Below, one piece after another: positions 1 to 12,300 of a stretch of DNA of 64,000 bases (position 1 is the first letter of the stretch; each line of letters starts with the position of its first letter). Location of the stretch: NCBI GenBank assembly GCA_003260075.1, contig QLIY01000728.1, positions 1 to 64,000 on the forward strand, read 5' to 3'. Origin of the DNA: Phallusia mammillata. Its lineage: Eukaryota; Chordata; Ascidiacea; Phlebobranchia; Ascidiidae. The position numbers and the translations under genes are program-made. The notes below the pieces were generated by a model. The model ran no database searches and was not told the origin of the DNA. It was given only the letters and a program-made list of their open reading frames with translations.

Positions 1-432
1 AAAATATCTAGGGGGTGCTGCAGCTCCGCAGCACCCTAGCACGAACCGCTGGAAATAACTTGTTTTTAAATCGTTGCATCCCGCACGACTTTTAAGATAT
101 CGCAGCAAAAAATCTCTATAAAGTCAATAGCCGAAGAATGATGTTGGAAAATGGCATCTTTTTACAAAACAAAACCGAAACCCGGCCCTAGCTCGAGATG
201 TTGCGTTTAAAGCTCGAGTAAATCGCAAAGTTAGGTTTACCAAAGTAAACTTGCTACACAAATATGCCTGAGAGTGTAAAGTCAAGCCCGAATTAAACGC
301 GATTTTAACTTAAACCCGATAATCTAGCCACGGCTTGCAGCTCTAACTTGTAATCTGCTAACTTAGAACTTGCCACTATAGTGTTACTATTTTCTTGTTA
401 GTATTTAGTTTTTCCTTACACTGTATTTTCAG
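1..432. other. upstream intron sequence, nothing recognised
   Basis: This stretch lies before the acceptor AG at 431-432. I see no exon with coding character on either strand and no clear repeat. It is most likely the last intron of the adhesion GPCR that ends at 593. Confidence 0.4.
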
Positions 433-593
433 GTACCGATGACAAGCTGGCATCCAAAGTTTTCATGTACTTCAATGCAATTGTCAACGGAGTCCAGGGT
501 GTTTTTATCTTTCTGGTTTACTGCGTGGCAAATGTTCAAGTACGACAAGGTCTATCGAGAGAGATGTTCCGCTATCGCAACCAAAAAAATTAA
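433..593 (+). CDS. 3' terminal exon of an adhesion GPCR (partial)
   Basis: The exon starts after a pyrimidine-rich acceptor (AG at 431-432). Read from 435 it gives a seventh transmembrane segment of the adhesion GPCR type: FMYFNAIVNGVQGVFIFLVY, followed by Cys and a short basic tail, with TAA at 591-593. The pattern of N, then QG, then FIF, Y and C is the family hallmark of TM7. It parallels the last exon of the complete receptor at 17586-17792. The rest of the gene is outside the window. The cytoplasmic tail is only about 20 residues long. A possible ATTAAA polyadenylation signal lies at 831-836. A longer frame over the same bases (439-651) makes no recognisable protein and is a shadow. Confidence 0.8.
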
Positions 594-2573
594 AAACACT
601 GTAGAAAACGCGCTTAAATTTTGTGCTGTGTTATGTCTATACACGGGTTAGAACATTTTTTTCCAACTGAATGCATCAGCATGTGAAAGAAAAACACACA
701 ACTAAGGGTCAGACAATCGCGTTGCTGGCTTTTGTAGGTTCGGACATTTTCTGCTAAATTCTGAACATCGATTTGTTTGGAAAACTTAACGTAACAATAT
801 CCTCTCCCCCAATGTTTTTATACCTTTGTGATTAAAACACGTTTACAATTTGTGGTGGAAAAAATCTGTATTATTTTCTTGACTTTTTGCCCATGCGTTT
901 CTCAGTCTTTTTGCTGTATGGCTTATACTTTTACATTGTTTTTAAGTACGGAGTCATCACTATGCTCAATGTCCATTTGAAACGGGCAACGCGCTCTGCT
1001 ACATTATAATGTAGAGTGTGAGAAAAGTGTGAGTACCATAAATCACGGAGGAATGTCTCACTAGTTTGGGCTGTAACCATCAAAAAGGCTGCGGTTGTGG
1101 GGTCAGGGTTTCGTATCAGTAAATCAAAACGCATTTTCGACTTTCTTTACCAATTGTTTGTGTGTGTATAAAACGCAATGTAACTAAATACTGGTGAGAT
1201 TTACTTTTCGAAGGGCTTATGGGAGACTTGTTTTTTTCCAGAGATGTAGGTATTGCAGAACAAAGGACAGAAATGAAACACAGGTGATATATTTTGGACA
1301 ACCTTTGGCTGAGTACACCAAAACTGTCAGTGCAGAGTTACTTAAAAAGTATGAACTTTTGTCGGTAATATACAACTTGGCAGAAATTAGTGTTTTCATT
1401 TACTTGTTGGCTATATTCTGTCAAAAATTTGGAGCAAAAAATCGATTAGGGGTAATTTACGTTTTTTGCGCGCCGCAAATTTCCCAAAACAGTCGGGTTG
1501 GGGGGAACCACGCAGGAGACTTTACCCCCATAGCCACGTGCCTGCTCAGGCAGAAATTTCCTGCTCCCAGTCAGGTTGGTGGATAAACTGACATAAAACA
1601 GCTGACTGAACAGGTAGTCTGTTTTCAAGTCTAGTCTATGGCAGTTAGTACCATATGACCAGTTACTTCTGCGGTGATTTATGATATTGCTTGATTGAAT
1701 TAAATATGTTTCAACCGAAGTTCTTAACCAGGAGAAGAGTTAAGACAACCAAAGTTCTTCACCAGAAAAAAAGCATAAGTTTTGGCATGTTGATGCTTGA
1801 GAAATATGTCATGTTGTACTTGGTTTAAACCATGCTACTTGCTGCAATATATCGCATGTACACTATCAACATACCGTTTACAGGTTACAGCATAGTGGAA
1901 ATATGTCAGGAAACGATCAGCAAATTTGAAATTAAGCGCCCAAGAGGTTAATAACACTTTTTTTGCAAGATAAGTCTTTCGATAAGAAGAAAATGTGTTT
2001 GTAGACCTGCACGTCCGGCAGCAAATGTATGTTTATAAAACTGGTATTTGTTACGATTTGCTGGAAAAAGGAACATTTAAACTGTGTATAACGGCAAAAC
2101 CTTTATCGTAAATACCAGGGGTGCACAACCTGCGGTCGCAGGGACGAGTTTATGCGACCGTATGCTACAACGTATGTATACTGTCGGTCGTGACATAAGT
2201 AATACTTTACATATTATAGATTGGTTTTTAAAGCTGCTCCAAACAGATTTTGTGGGACTAAAATGAGTATTATCAGCCTAGTAGGCATATGTGTTCGATA
2301 TATATATATATAATGCCGGTTGGACATAAGTTCAAACCCTATACTTTTAAGTTTGGAAAAAAAATAAGTCGCACGTAAATCCCGGGGAACAACGTGGTGT
2401 TTACCATCACAATTCGAAACTAGCGTGAATCATGTATGGTTACGCAGGGATTCTTGAAAGCGGTGGACACGGTTGAGTAATTTGTGTCAAGAAGCTGTGT
2501 TGTGTTGCAGGCTATGGAAATAGACAAGATAAATGTTTTATTTTTGAGACAATTTGATACGTGAAGATTTGTC
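594..2573. other. intergenic stretch between two adhesion GPCR genes
   Basis: No convincing exon is visible. It holds the presumed 3' untranslated region of the upstream receptor with ATTAAA at 831-836, and a short TA microsatellite near 2299-2313. Several open frames of 60-130 codons (for example 1194-1586) have no domain character or splice context. The promoter of the next receptor should lie here, but no clear TATA/initiator arrangement can be assigned. Confidence 0.4.
831..836 (+). terminator. candidate polyadenylation signal (ATTAAA)
   Basis: This is a common variant hexamer about 240 nt downstream of the stop codon of the partial adhesion GPCR, the only candidate nearby. It is assigned by position alone. 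Confidence 0.3.
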
Positions 2574-5500
2574 ATGAAATCCGTTTTGTTATTGCTCTAC
2601 CTATCTAGCCTTTGTCAGTGCGCTATCTCCCAATTCATTGCCGATCCTGACTTCGGACAAGCCTACACGTTTGTTGGTAAGTACTATGTTGTCTAGGGGC
2701 CCTATTGTGTTTCTGTTTATTGTAACCATACGTTACATTAAAAGTGTACAAAGGACAAGCATCATAGCGTGATAAAATATTTAAAACTCAATAAATGTCG
2801 ACAGGTGTGAAAGTGTATAGAAGAAGGACATGGCAGGAAAAGTGTTTTAAGAAAATTAAAACTTTTTATCGCCATGTTTAGCGTCCGCGTAGGTTATATT
2901 AGACTTCTCAGATTATGAAATCAAAGCAAATGATTTTTTCGTTCTTATCGCTTCAGTACGACAGTTTACCAAGCTTCCAGTTACGGCATTATGACTTTGG
3001 CTGTGGTTGGCCGTAACGTTCTCGCAAACCTTGACAGAAACCATAACTCAGCTCATATCGTAAATACGCAATCATATCAAACTCGACAAGAACTGGGTGT
3101 AATATTCATGGTTGACAAAGATGGTACATATATGGCATAAAAACAACCACTCTGAACTTAGTAAGGGCCCAAACTTTTTGATAGTTTTAGTAAGCGCTCT
3201 GAAAATACCTTATGTTATTTTTAGAATTAGAGGATTTAGAATCTACGTTTTTAAAATAAGGCTTGAAATACGGCAACACTTTACTTTGCACTGTAAACGT
3301 GTGCGTTCTTTACAGGTCAGACAAATGCCATCAGTAATGAGAAAACGTGTTAACTGAATGAGAAAGGCACTGCCGTGCACAAATTTTCCTTTTCGCTAAC
3401 CTACTATTGTTTCCAAAACGACGGATAAGAAACTACCATTGAAACCTGATTCGTGGTCCGAAACAAACGAAAACCCCACCACAAGTGGTACATCGGCCCC
3501 AAATTACAGTCGCAAAACAATTATACCACGTTGATAACTTTCTGCTACAAATATGTTTTGCACCGAAAAGCTTACAACAGCCCCACATTGTTTGTAAAAA
3601 TGAAGTCAGTCCTGTGTGTGTTTTGTGCAGATCAGCATACTTGCGTAAATTCGAATGAAATCACTCCTGAAGTAATAATTCTCTCCGCGCCCACTGGAAC
3701 AATCTTGTCGCCTTGTTATCCTGACGTTTATCCTGGCAACATTCCCGATGGATACCGCCTATGGAGTTTTGATCAATCGCTGTCCATTTCAGGTATGTTA
3801 AGGGCAAAAATTTGCCGGCGATTGATTGTTTTTGTGGTACCATAATAGTTTAATTCAGAGTTGGAGGTCAGGCCGGGTTCGGGTTCATGCCAGGTTCGGT
3901 ATTCGGTATTTTTTTACACTCTGTGACGATATTTTTTTATTAAATATTTAACTAGCTACGTAGCCAGTTGCTGGACCTTACCTGATGTCAAACAGTCTTA
4001 GGAAACGCTATGTTCAAGAACAAGTGTCCATTGTGTTTGTTGTCTTGGTCTTTCCTGAGGCTTCAATGTATAAGTCTGTCAATCGAACTTTCGGGCCTGA
4101 ACAGGATTTTTAAAAACATTCGGGTTCAGGTCGGGTTTCGGGCTCCAGTGTTTGCAACTCTGGTTTAATTACCAATAATTTTAAACTTAAATTATTTACA
4201 TGATATAATGTGTCACAAATTTTTGATTTTGGATACGTGCTGTAGACTGGGTTTAACACACTTATTAGATCCGTTAAACTAAACAGAGGTGACTTCACTG
4301 AATGCGATTTCTAAGCGGCTTGAAACGTGGGAGATTTTTTAATCGTGGTTACTCATGTTACTCTGTGAAAAAGTTTCTTGTGCTTTTTGTGATTTAATTT
4401 TTGCTCGTCTAAAATTTGCAGCAAATAAAAGTAAATGGAGTTTCGCAACTCTTGTTTAAATAACCTCAATACAGTTTTAGGTCCATACATTTTGTTTGCT
4501 TCATCAGTTACAAAATAGATTAAAATGAAAATTTTTGAAGTTGTAGGCCAACAGGAGATTCTGAATAAGTTAAACACTCTTATGAAATTTACTATACGCT
4601 ACAGTACAAAGTAGATTAAAGACTTAATATCACTAAACTAATTATATGGTAATTAATCAATCGTTGCTTTGTTCCGTTTCTTCAAGAAAAAAACTCAGGA
4701 ACTAAATCAAAGGCGTTTTGCAGCAATTCACTTCACATTTGAGGTCATCCAGATCAACTTTAATGACTTTGTGACAATAGGCAGAACTGTCACAACCATC
4801 AACACTAACCTCTTCTCTGTTGTCACGTAAGTTTCCCTTATCAGTGATTCCTTGACTTTTTTTACTGCTTTCCATTCATACTACATTGCTTATAGCTTTG
4901 GTTACAAATTTATGCCACCCAGTTTCTAATAATAAAACGCATAGGTAAAAATATGGTTTAGTTTTCAAATGGTGACAAAGTTCCACTCGCAGGGCAATCG
5001 CACTTTCTCTGCACACTGGAGAACGAACAGCATCAAATAATATCGACAACTTGGATCAAAATATAACTGTTTCTGTTGGCAATCCAACCATTGTCAACGT
5101 TTCGTCGGTTAACTCCCTTTTTATTAGCTTCCGTTCGTCATCAGATCAACCATTAGAAGGATTCAACATCACATATACAACTGGTAAAAAGTGACACAAG
5201 AAATTTTATTTAGATATTTTTTGAAAAACAATCTTATTGCCATGCAGAGACCACTAATCAACCAGCAGTCTTGCCGAGAACAGATAACGATGATTCAACT
5301 TCAACAACAGTAGAACATGCCACAAATATCAGCACAGAAGAATCATTTCCCAACAACAACACCGATGTAATTATAACTGTGACGACAGAACCAGCAACAA
5401 CAAATTCAACCACAGATGTCAGTACAGAGGAACTATTATTCAACAATGATACCGATGTAATTGTAACTGTGACGACAGAACCAGAAACAACTAATTCAAC

Positions 5501-8500
5501 CACAAATGCCAGCACAGACAAATCATTATCAAACAACAATACTGATGCAAATATAACTGTAACGACCGAACCAGCAACAACTAATTCAACCACAATAGTC
5601 AGCACAGACGAACCATTATCCAACAACAATACTGATGTAAATATAATTGTAACGACAGTACCAGCAACAATGCAGTCAACTACAAATGTCAGTACAGAGG
5701 ATCTATCATTCACAAATGACACTATGTTAAATACAACTGTGACGACAGAACCAGCAACAACTAATTTAACTACAAATATAAGTACAGCAGAATCATTATC
5801 CAACAACAATACTGATGTAAATATAACTGTGACGACAGAACCAGCAACAACGGAATCAACTACAAATGTTAACACAGAAGAATCATTGTTTAACAATGAT
5901 ACTGTTACAAATACAACTGTGACGACAGGACCAGCAGCAACGGAATCAAATACAAATGTTAACACAGAAGAATCATTATTCAACAACAATACTGTTGTAA
6001 ATACAACTGTGACGACAAAACCAGCAACAACGGAATCAACTACAACTGTTAACACAGAAGAATCACTATCCACCAACAATACTGATGTAAATATAACTGT
6101 GACGACAGAACCAGCAACAACGGAATCAACTACAAATGTTAACACAGAAGAATCAGTATCAAACAACAATACTGATGTAAATATAACTGTGCCGACAGAA
6201 CCAGCAACAACGGAATCAACTACAAATGTTAACACAGAAGAATCAGTATCAAACAACAATACTGATGTAAATATAACTGTGCCGACAGAACCAGCAACAA
6301 CGGAATCAACTACAAATGTTAACACAGAAGAATCAGTATCAAACAACAATACTGATGTAAATATAACTGTGCCGACAGAACCAGCAACAACGGAATCAAC
6401 TACAAATGTTAACACAGAAGAATCAGTATCAAACAACAATACTGATGTAAATATAACTGTGCCGACAGAACCAGCAACAACGGAATCAACTACAAATGTT
6501 AACACAGAAGAATCAGTATCAAACAACAATACTGATGTAAATATAACTGTGCCGACAGAACCAGCAACAACGGAATCAACTACAAATGTTAACACAGAAG
6601 AATCAGTATCAAACAACAATACTGATGTAAATATAACTGTGCCGACAGAACCAGCAACAACGGAATCAACTACAAATGTTAACACAGAAGAATCAGTATC
6701 AAACAACAATACTGATGTAAATATAACTGTGCCGACAGAACCAGCAACAACGGAATCAACTACAAATGTTAACACAGAAGAATCAGTATCAAACAACAAT
6801 ACTGATGTAAATATAACTGTGCCGACAGAACCAGCAACAACGGAATCAACTACAAATGTTAACACAGAAGAATCAGTATCAAACAACAATACTGATGTAA
6901 ATATAACTGTGCCGACAGAACCAGCAACAACGGAATCAACTACAAATGTTAACACAGAAGAATCAGTATCAAACAACAATACTGATGTAAATATAACTGT
7001 GCCGACAGAACCAGCAACAACGGAATCAACTACAAATGTTAACACAGAAGAATCAGTATCAAACAACAATACTGATGTAAATATAACTGTGCCGACAGAA
7101 CCAGCAACAACGGAATCAACTACAAATGTTAACACAGAAGAATCAGTATCAAACAACAATACTGATGTAAATATAACTGTGCCGACAGAACCAGCAACAA
7201 CGGAATCAACTACAAATGTTAACACAGAAGAATCAGTATCAAACAACAATACTGATGTAAATATAACTGTGCCGACAGAACCAGCAACAACGGAATCAAC
7301 TACAAATGTTAACACAGAAGAATCAGTATCAAACAACAATACTGATGTAAATATAACTGTGCCGACAGAACCAGCAACAACGGAATCAACTACAAATGTT
7401 AACACAGAAGAATCAGTATCAAACAACAATACTGATGTAAATATAACTGTGCCGACAGAACCAGCAACAACGGAATCAACTACAAATGTTAACACAGAAG
7501 AATCAGTATCAAACAACAATACTGATGTAAATATAACTGTGCCGACAGAACCAGCAACAACGGAATCAACTACAAATGTTAACACAGAAGAATCAGTATC
7601 AAACAACAATACTGATGTAAATATAACTGTGCCGACAGAACCAGCAACAACGGAATCAACTACAAATGTTAACACAGAAGAATCAGTATCAAACAACAAT
7701 ACTGATGTAAATATAACTGTGCCGACAGAACCAGCAACAACGGAATCAACTACAAATGTTAACACAGAAGAATCAGTATCAAACAACAATACTGATGTAA
7801 ATATAACTGTGCCGACAGAACCAGCAACAACGGAATCAACTACAAATGTTAACACAGAAGAATCAGTATCAAACAACAATACTGATGTAAATATAACTGT
7901 GCCGACAGAACCAGCAACAACGGAATCAACTACAAATGTTAACACAGAAGAATCAGTATCAAACAACAATACTGATGTAAATATAACTGTGCCGACAGAA
8001 CCAGCAACAACGGAATCAACTACAAATGTTAACACAGAAGAATCAGTATCAAACAACAATACTGATGTAAATATAACTGTGCCGACAGAACCAGCAACAA
8101 CGGAATCAACTACAAATGTTAACACAGAAGAATCAGTATCAAACAACAATACTGATGTAAATATAACTGTGCCGACAGAACCAGCAACAACGGAATCAAC
8201 TACAAATGTTAACACAGAAGAATCAGTATCAAACAACAATACTGATGTAAATATAACTGTGCCGACAGAACCAGCAACAACGGAATCAACTACAAATGTT
8301 AACACAGAAGAATCAGTATCAAACAACAATACTGATGTAAATATAACTGTGCCGACAGAACCAGCAACAACGGAATCAACTACAAATGTTAACACAGAAG
8401 AATCAGTATCAAACAACAATACTGATGTAAATATAACTGTGCCGACAGAACCAGCAACAACGGAATCAACTACAAATGTTAACACAGAAGAATCAGTATC

Positions 8501-9303
8501 AAACAACAATACTGATGTAAATATAACTGTGACGACAGAACCAGCAACAACGGAATCAACTACAAATGTCAGTACAGAAGAACCATTATTTGACAATAAT
8601 ACTGTTGTAAATATAATTTTGACGACAGAACCAACAACAATGGAATCAACTACAAGTATCAGTACAGGCGAATCATTATCCAACAATAATACTGATGTAA
8701 ATATAACTGTTATGACAGAACCAGCAACAACGGAATCAACTACAAATGTTAACACAGAAGAATCATTATTCAACAACAGTACTGATTTAAATATAACTGT
8801 GACGACAGAACCAGCAAAAACGGAATCAACTACAAATGTTAACACAGAAGAATCATTATCCAACAACAATACTGATTTAAATATAACGTTGACGACAGAA
8901 CCAACAACAACGGAATCAAATACAAATGTCAGTACAGAAGAATCTCTATTCAACAATAATACGACAATAGAAACAACTACTGGTGTTACAGAAAGTTTTA
9001 ACACGACTGTAGCAGAAGTAACATCTACATCTGCTTCAACCACAACCGATGCTGCAATAGGAACAACTACAGAATTTACAAAAAGTTTCAACAGAACTGA
9101 AGCAGAATTAACAAGTACCTCTGCATCAACCACAACCGATGCCGCAATAGAAACACCTGCTGATGTTACAGAAAGTTTCAACACAACTGTAGAAGATGCA
9201 GCATTTACATCTGCACCAACCACAACCGATGCTGCAACAGAAACAACTACAGATATTACAGAAAGTTTCAACACAACTGTAGCAGATGCTACATCTGCAT
9301 CAA

Positions 9304-9373
<70 letters not shown>

Positions 9374-12300
9374 CGCACCAATCACAACCGATGCTACAAC
9401 AGAAACAACTACAAAATTTACAGAAAGTTTCAACACAACTGTAGCAGAAGTAATATCTACATGGGGGGGGGGGCTCCAATAGAAACAACTGCAGATGTTA
9501 CAGGAAGTTTCAACACGACTGTAGCAGAAGTAATATCTACATCTGCATCAACCACAACCGATTCGGCAATGGAAACAACTACAGATGTTACAGAAAGTTT
9601 CAACACAACTGTAGCAGATGCTACATCTGCATCAACCGCAACCGATGCTGCAACAGAAACAACTACAGATGTTACAGAAAGTTTCAACGCAACTGTAGCA
9701 GAATTAATATCTACATCTGCATCAACCACAACCGATTCTGCAATGGAAACAACTACAGATGTTACAGAAAGTTTCAACACAAGTGCATCAGAAGTTACAT
9801 CTTCATCTGCATCAACCACAACCGATTCGGCAATGGAAACAACTACAGATGTTACAGAAAGTTTCAACACAACTGTATCAGAAGTTACATCTACATCTGA
9901 ATCAAACACAACCGATGCTCTAATGGAAACAACTGCAGATGTTACAGAAAGTTTCAACGCAACTGTATCAGAAGTTACATCTACATCTGCATTAACCACA
10001 ACTGATTCTGCAATGGAAACAACTACAGATGTTACAAAAAGTTTCAACACAACTGTAGCAGATGCTTCATCTGCATCAACCACAACCGATGCTACAACAG
10101 AAACAACTACAGATGTTGCAGAAAGTTTCAACACAACTGTAGAAGATGCTTCATCTGCATCAACCACAACTGATTCTGCAATAGAAATAACAACAGAATT
10201 TACAGAAAGTTTCAACACAACTGTAGCAGAAGTAATATCTACATCTGTATCAACCACATCCCATTCTGCAATTGAAGCAACTACGGATGTTACAGAAAGT
10301 TTTAACACGACTGTAGCAGAAGTAACATCTACATCTGTATCAACCACAACCGATTCTGCAATGGAAATAACAACAGAATTTACAGAAAGTTTCAACACAA
10401 CTGTAGCAGAAGTAATATCTACATCTGCATCAACCACAACCGATGCTGCAATGGAAACAACAACAGAATTTACAGAAAGTTTTAACACAATTGTAGAAGA
10501 TACAGTGTCTACATCTGCATCAACCACAACCGATGCTGCAATCGAAACAACTGTAGAATTTACAGAAAGTTTTAACACAACTGTTTCAGGTATAATGTCT
10601 GCATCAACCACAACCGACGCCGCTACAGAAACAACTTCGAGCTTTCAAGCAATTTTAAACACAACTGTATTGGACGTAACATTTGTATCACCCACAAATC
10701 GTTCAGCAACTGATATAAGCACTGAAATTGCAGCAACCAATGAAGCTGTAACAACATTTGCATCGCCAACTTCTGGCTTTGTAACGGCAGCCTCTACAGA
10801 ATTTGCAGGAAATTTAAATACAAGCTTTGGAGATGCAACAACACCAGCGACATCTACAAATGTTGTTACAACAGAAACAACAACAGATTTAGTCGTAACT
10901 TTAAATAATACAGTTGAGCCCACGACAAGAATTTCTTCATCAACTGCCGCTGCTGTAACAGCCAATCCGACTGTTTCTGAAACCACTTTATCAACAACAT
11001 CAACCCCTTTTTCTACAACAATTTCTTCAACTGCAGCAACAACGAGTAGCAACACAGATGGACAAATGAACACCACTGCCGTTCTTTTAGCGTCTACTGA
11101 TGTTATTACAGTTTCTTCAATTATGATATCCACAGCTGTTACATTAATTGATGTATCTACGGCCAGTGATGTCACAACTGACACATTACCCGCACAATCT
11201 ACTTCAATAGAATCCACTGAGCGAATGCCAACAAGTGCCACATCTTCTTCATCAAGTATTGACACGCCGGTGGAAACAACACCGCAGACATCAAGCAGCT
11301 TTGTTTCAACTATGTCTTCTACAGTGCCACAGACAATTTTACCAGGTATTTTAAACCTATATATTAGTTTTTTTATTAGACCACACTTTCTTCACTTCTA
11401 ATTTTAGTGCCTTCTCCGGTACCTGGCGTTCAACCAAACGTGGTAGTTAGCCAAAGCTTTAACGGTGCCTCAAGAACCAACGCTGTTGCGGTGCAAAGTC
11501 CTTGTGGTTCAGTACAAACTCTTTTTGCACTTAATGGAAATACCAATCCAACTGTTGAAATCGTAATCAGAGAGGCTGGATCTGTTACTACTGGTAACAT
11601 TTTGGCTAAAATGATTGAACGTATATTTAACTTAACATAACATTGCAAAATATAGGGTCGGCAATCGGTGTTTGGGCAACGTCAGCCGATTTGGTTCCAA
11701 TACCGGCCTACGTCACCGGATCAGTGACGTGTGCGAGCTCACAACGACGAAGGAGGGCCCTTACCGGTGACGGTCGCTTTGTTGTTGGTAATTAATGTCA
11801 AAATTTTTTAAAAAATTATATTTTTCAGCTTTACAAAACAACCAAGTTTTTTTTAGGTCAGGATCAAACTTGCGATCGCGACGACACAACTCGCATCTGC
11901 AACGGCCCTTTGCCGTCCGGTCGATCCTTCCAAGTGGCGTATCGTACAAACAACAACGGTGTAGTTTCATCGTTAACCGAATTTTCCGAACCAATTTCTA
12001 CTGAAAGTAAGATTTTATGAATATTTTTGTTGAAAGATCCGCTATCCTGCAACGTCATTTCTGTTTTTTAAATGAGCCAATGTGTTGATAATATAATAAT
12101 TATTGACGAAATACGGGTAGTTTGCGCTCATTGCCTATTTAATCCTTACCTAAACTGCCAGCGTAATTATCAATATTTTTATTTTACAACTGAACTTATT
12201 TTCGGGTTAGGTTATTGCTTGCGAAACTGTTCGGGAAGTTCTACATGTCACTTGCTGGCGACAATAAACGGCCAACGACAGCTTGTTCAGGTCGACTCTA

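Larger units (their letters stand above)
8967..10640 (+). repeat. coding degenerate tandem repeats of about 80-90 bp (mucin stalk, part 2)
   Basis: Roughly 20 imperfect units follow the first array in the same exon. Each carries an ESFNTTVAE-like core, then a Ser/Thr run, a TTTDA motif and ETTTDVT. Units vary in length and sequence, unlike the identical core of part 1, so this is an older array. It again encodes a heavily O-glycosylated stalk with one NTT sequon per unit. Two homopolymer G tracts (9304-9373 and 9463-9473) interrupt it at unit boundaries. Confidence 0.9.

Noticed and set aside
439-651. 70-codon plus-strand frame
   Set aside because: It overlaps the receptor TM7 exon in another frame and makes no recognisable protein.
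6181-8520. Regular identical repeats suggesting a CRISPR array
   Set aside because: There are no unique spacers, the units are contiguous and coding, and the genome is eukaryotic.
5258-9436. 1392-codon open frame on the minus strand across the mucin repeats
   Set aside because: It is the reverse reading of a 90-bp repeat whose length is a multiple of three. The plus strand has splice signals, phase agreement and a coherent receptor, so the minus frame (and its continuation at 9457-10611) is a shadow.
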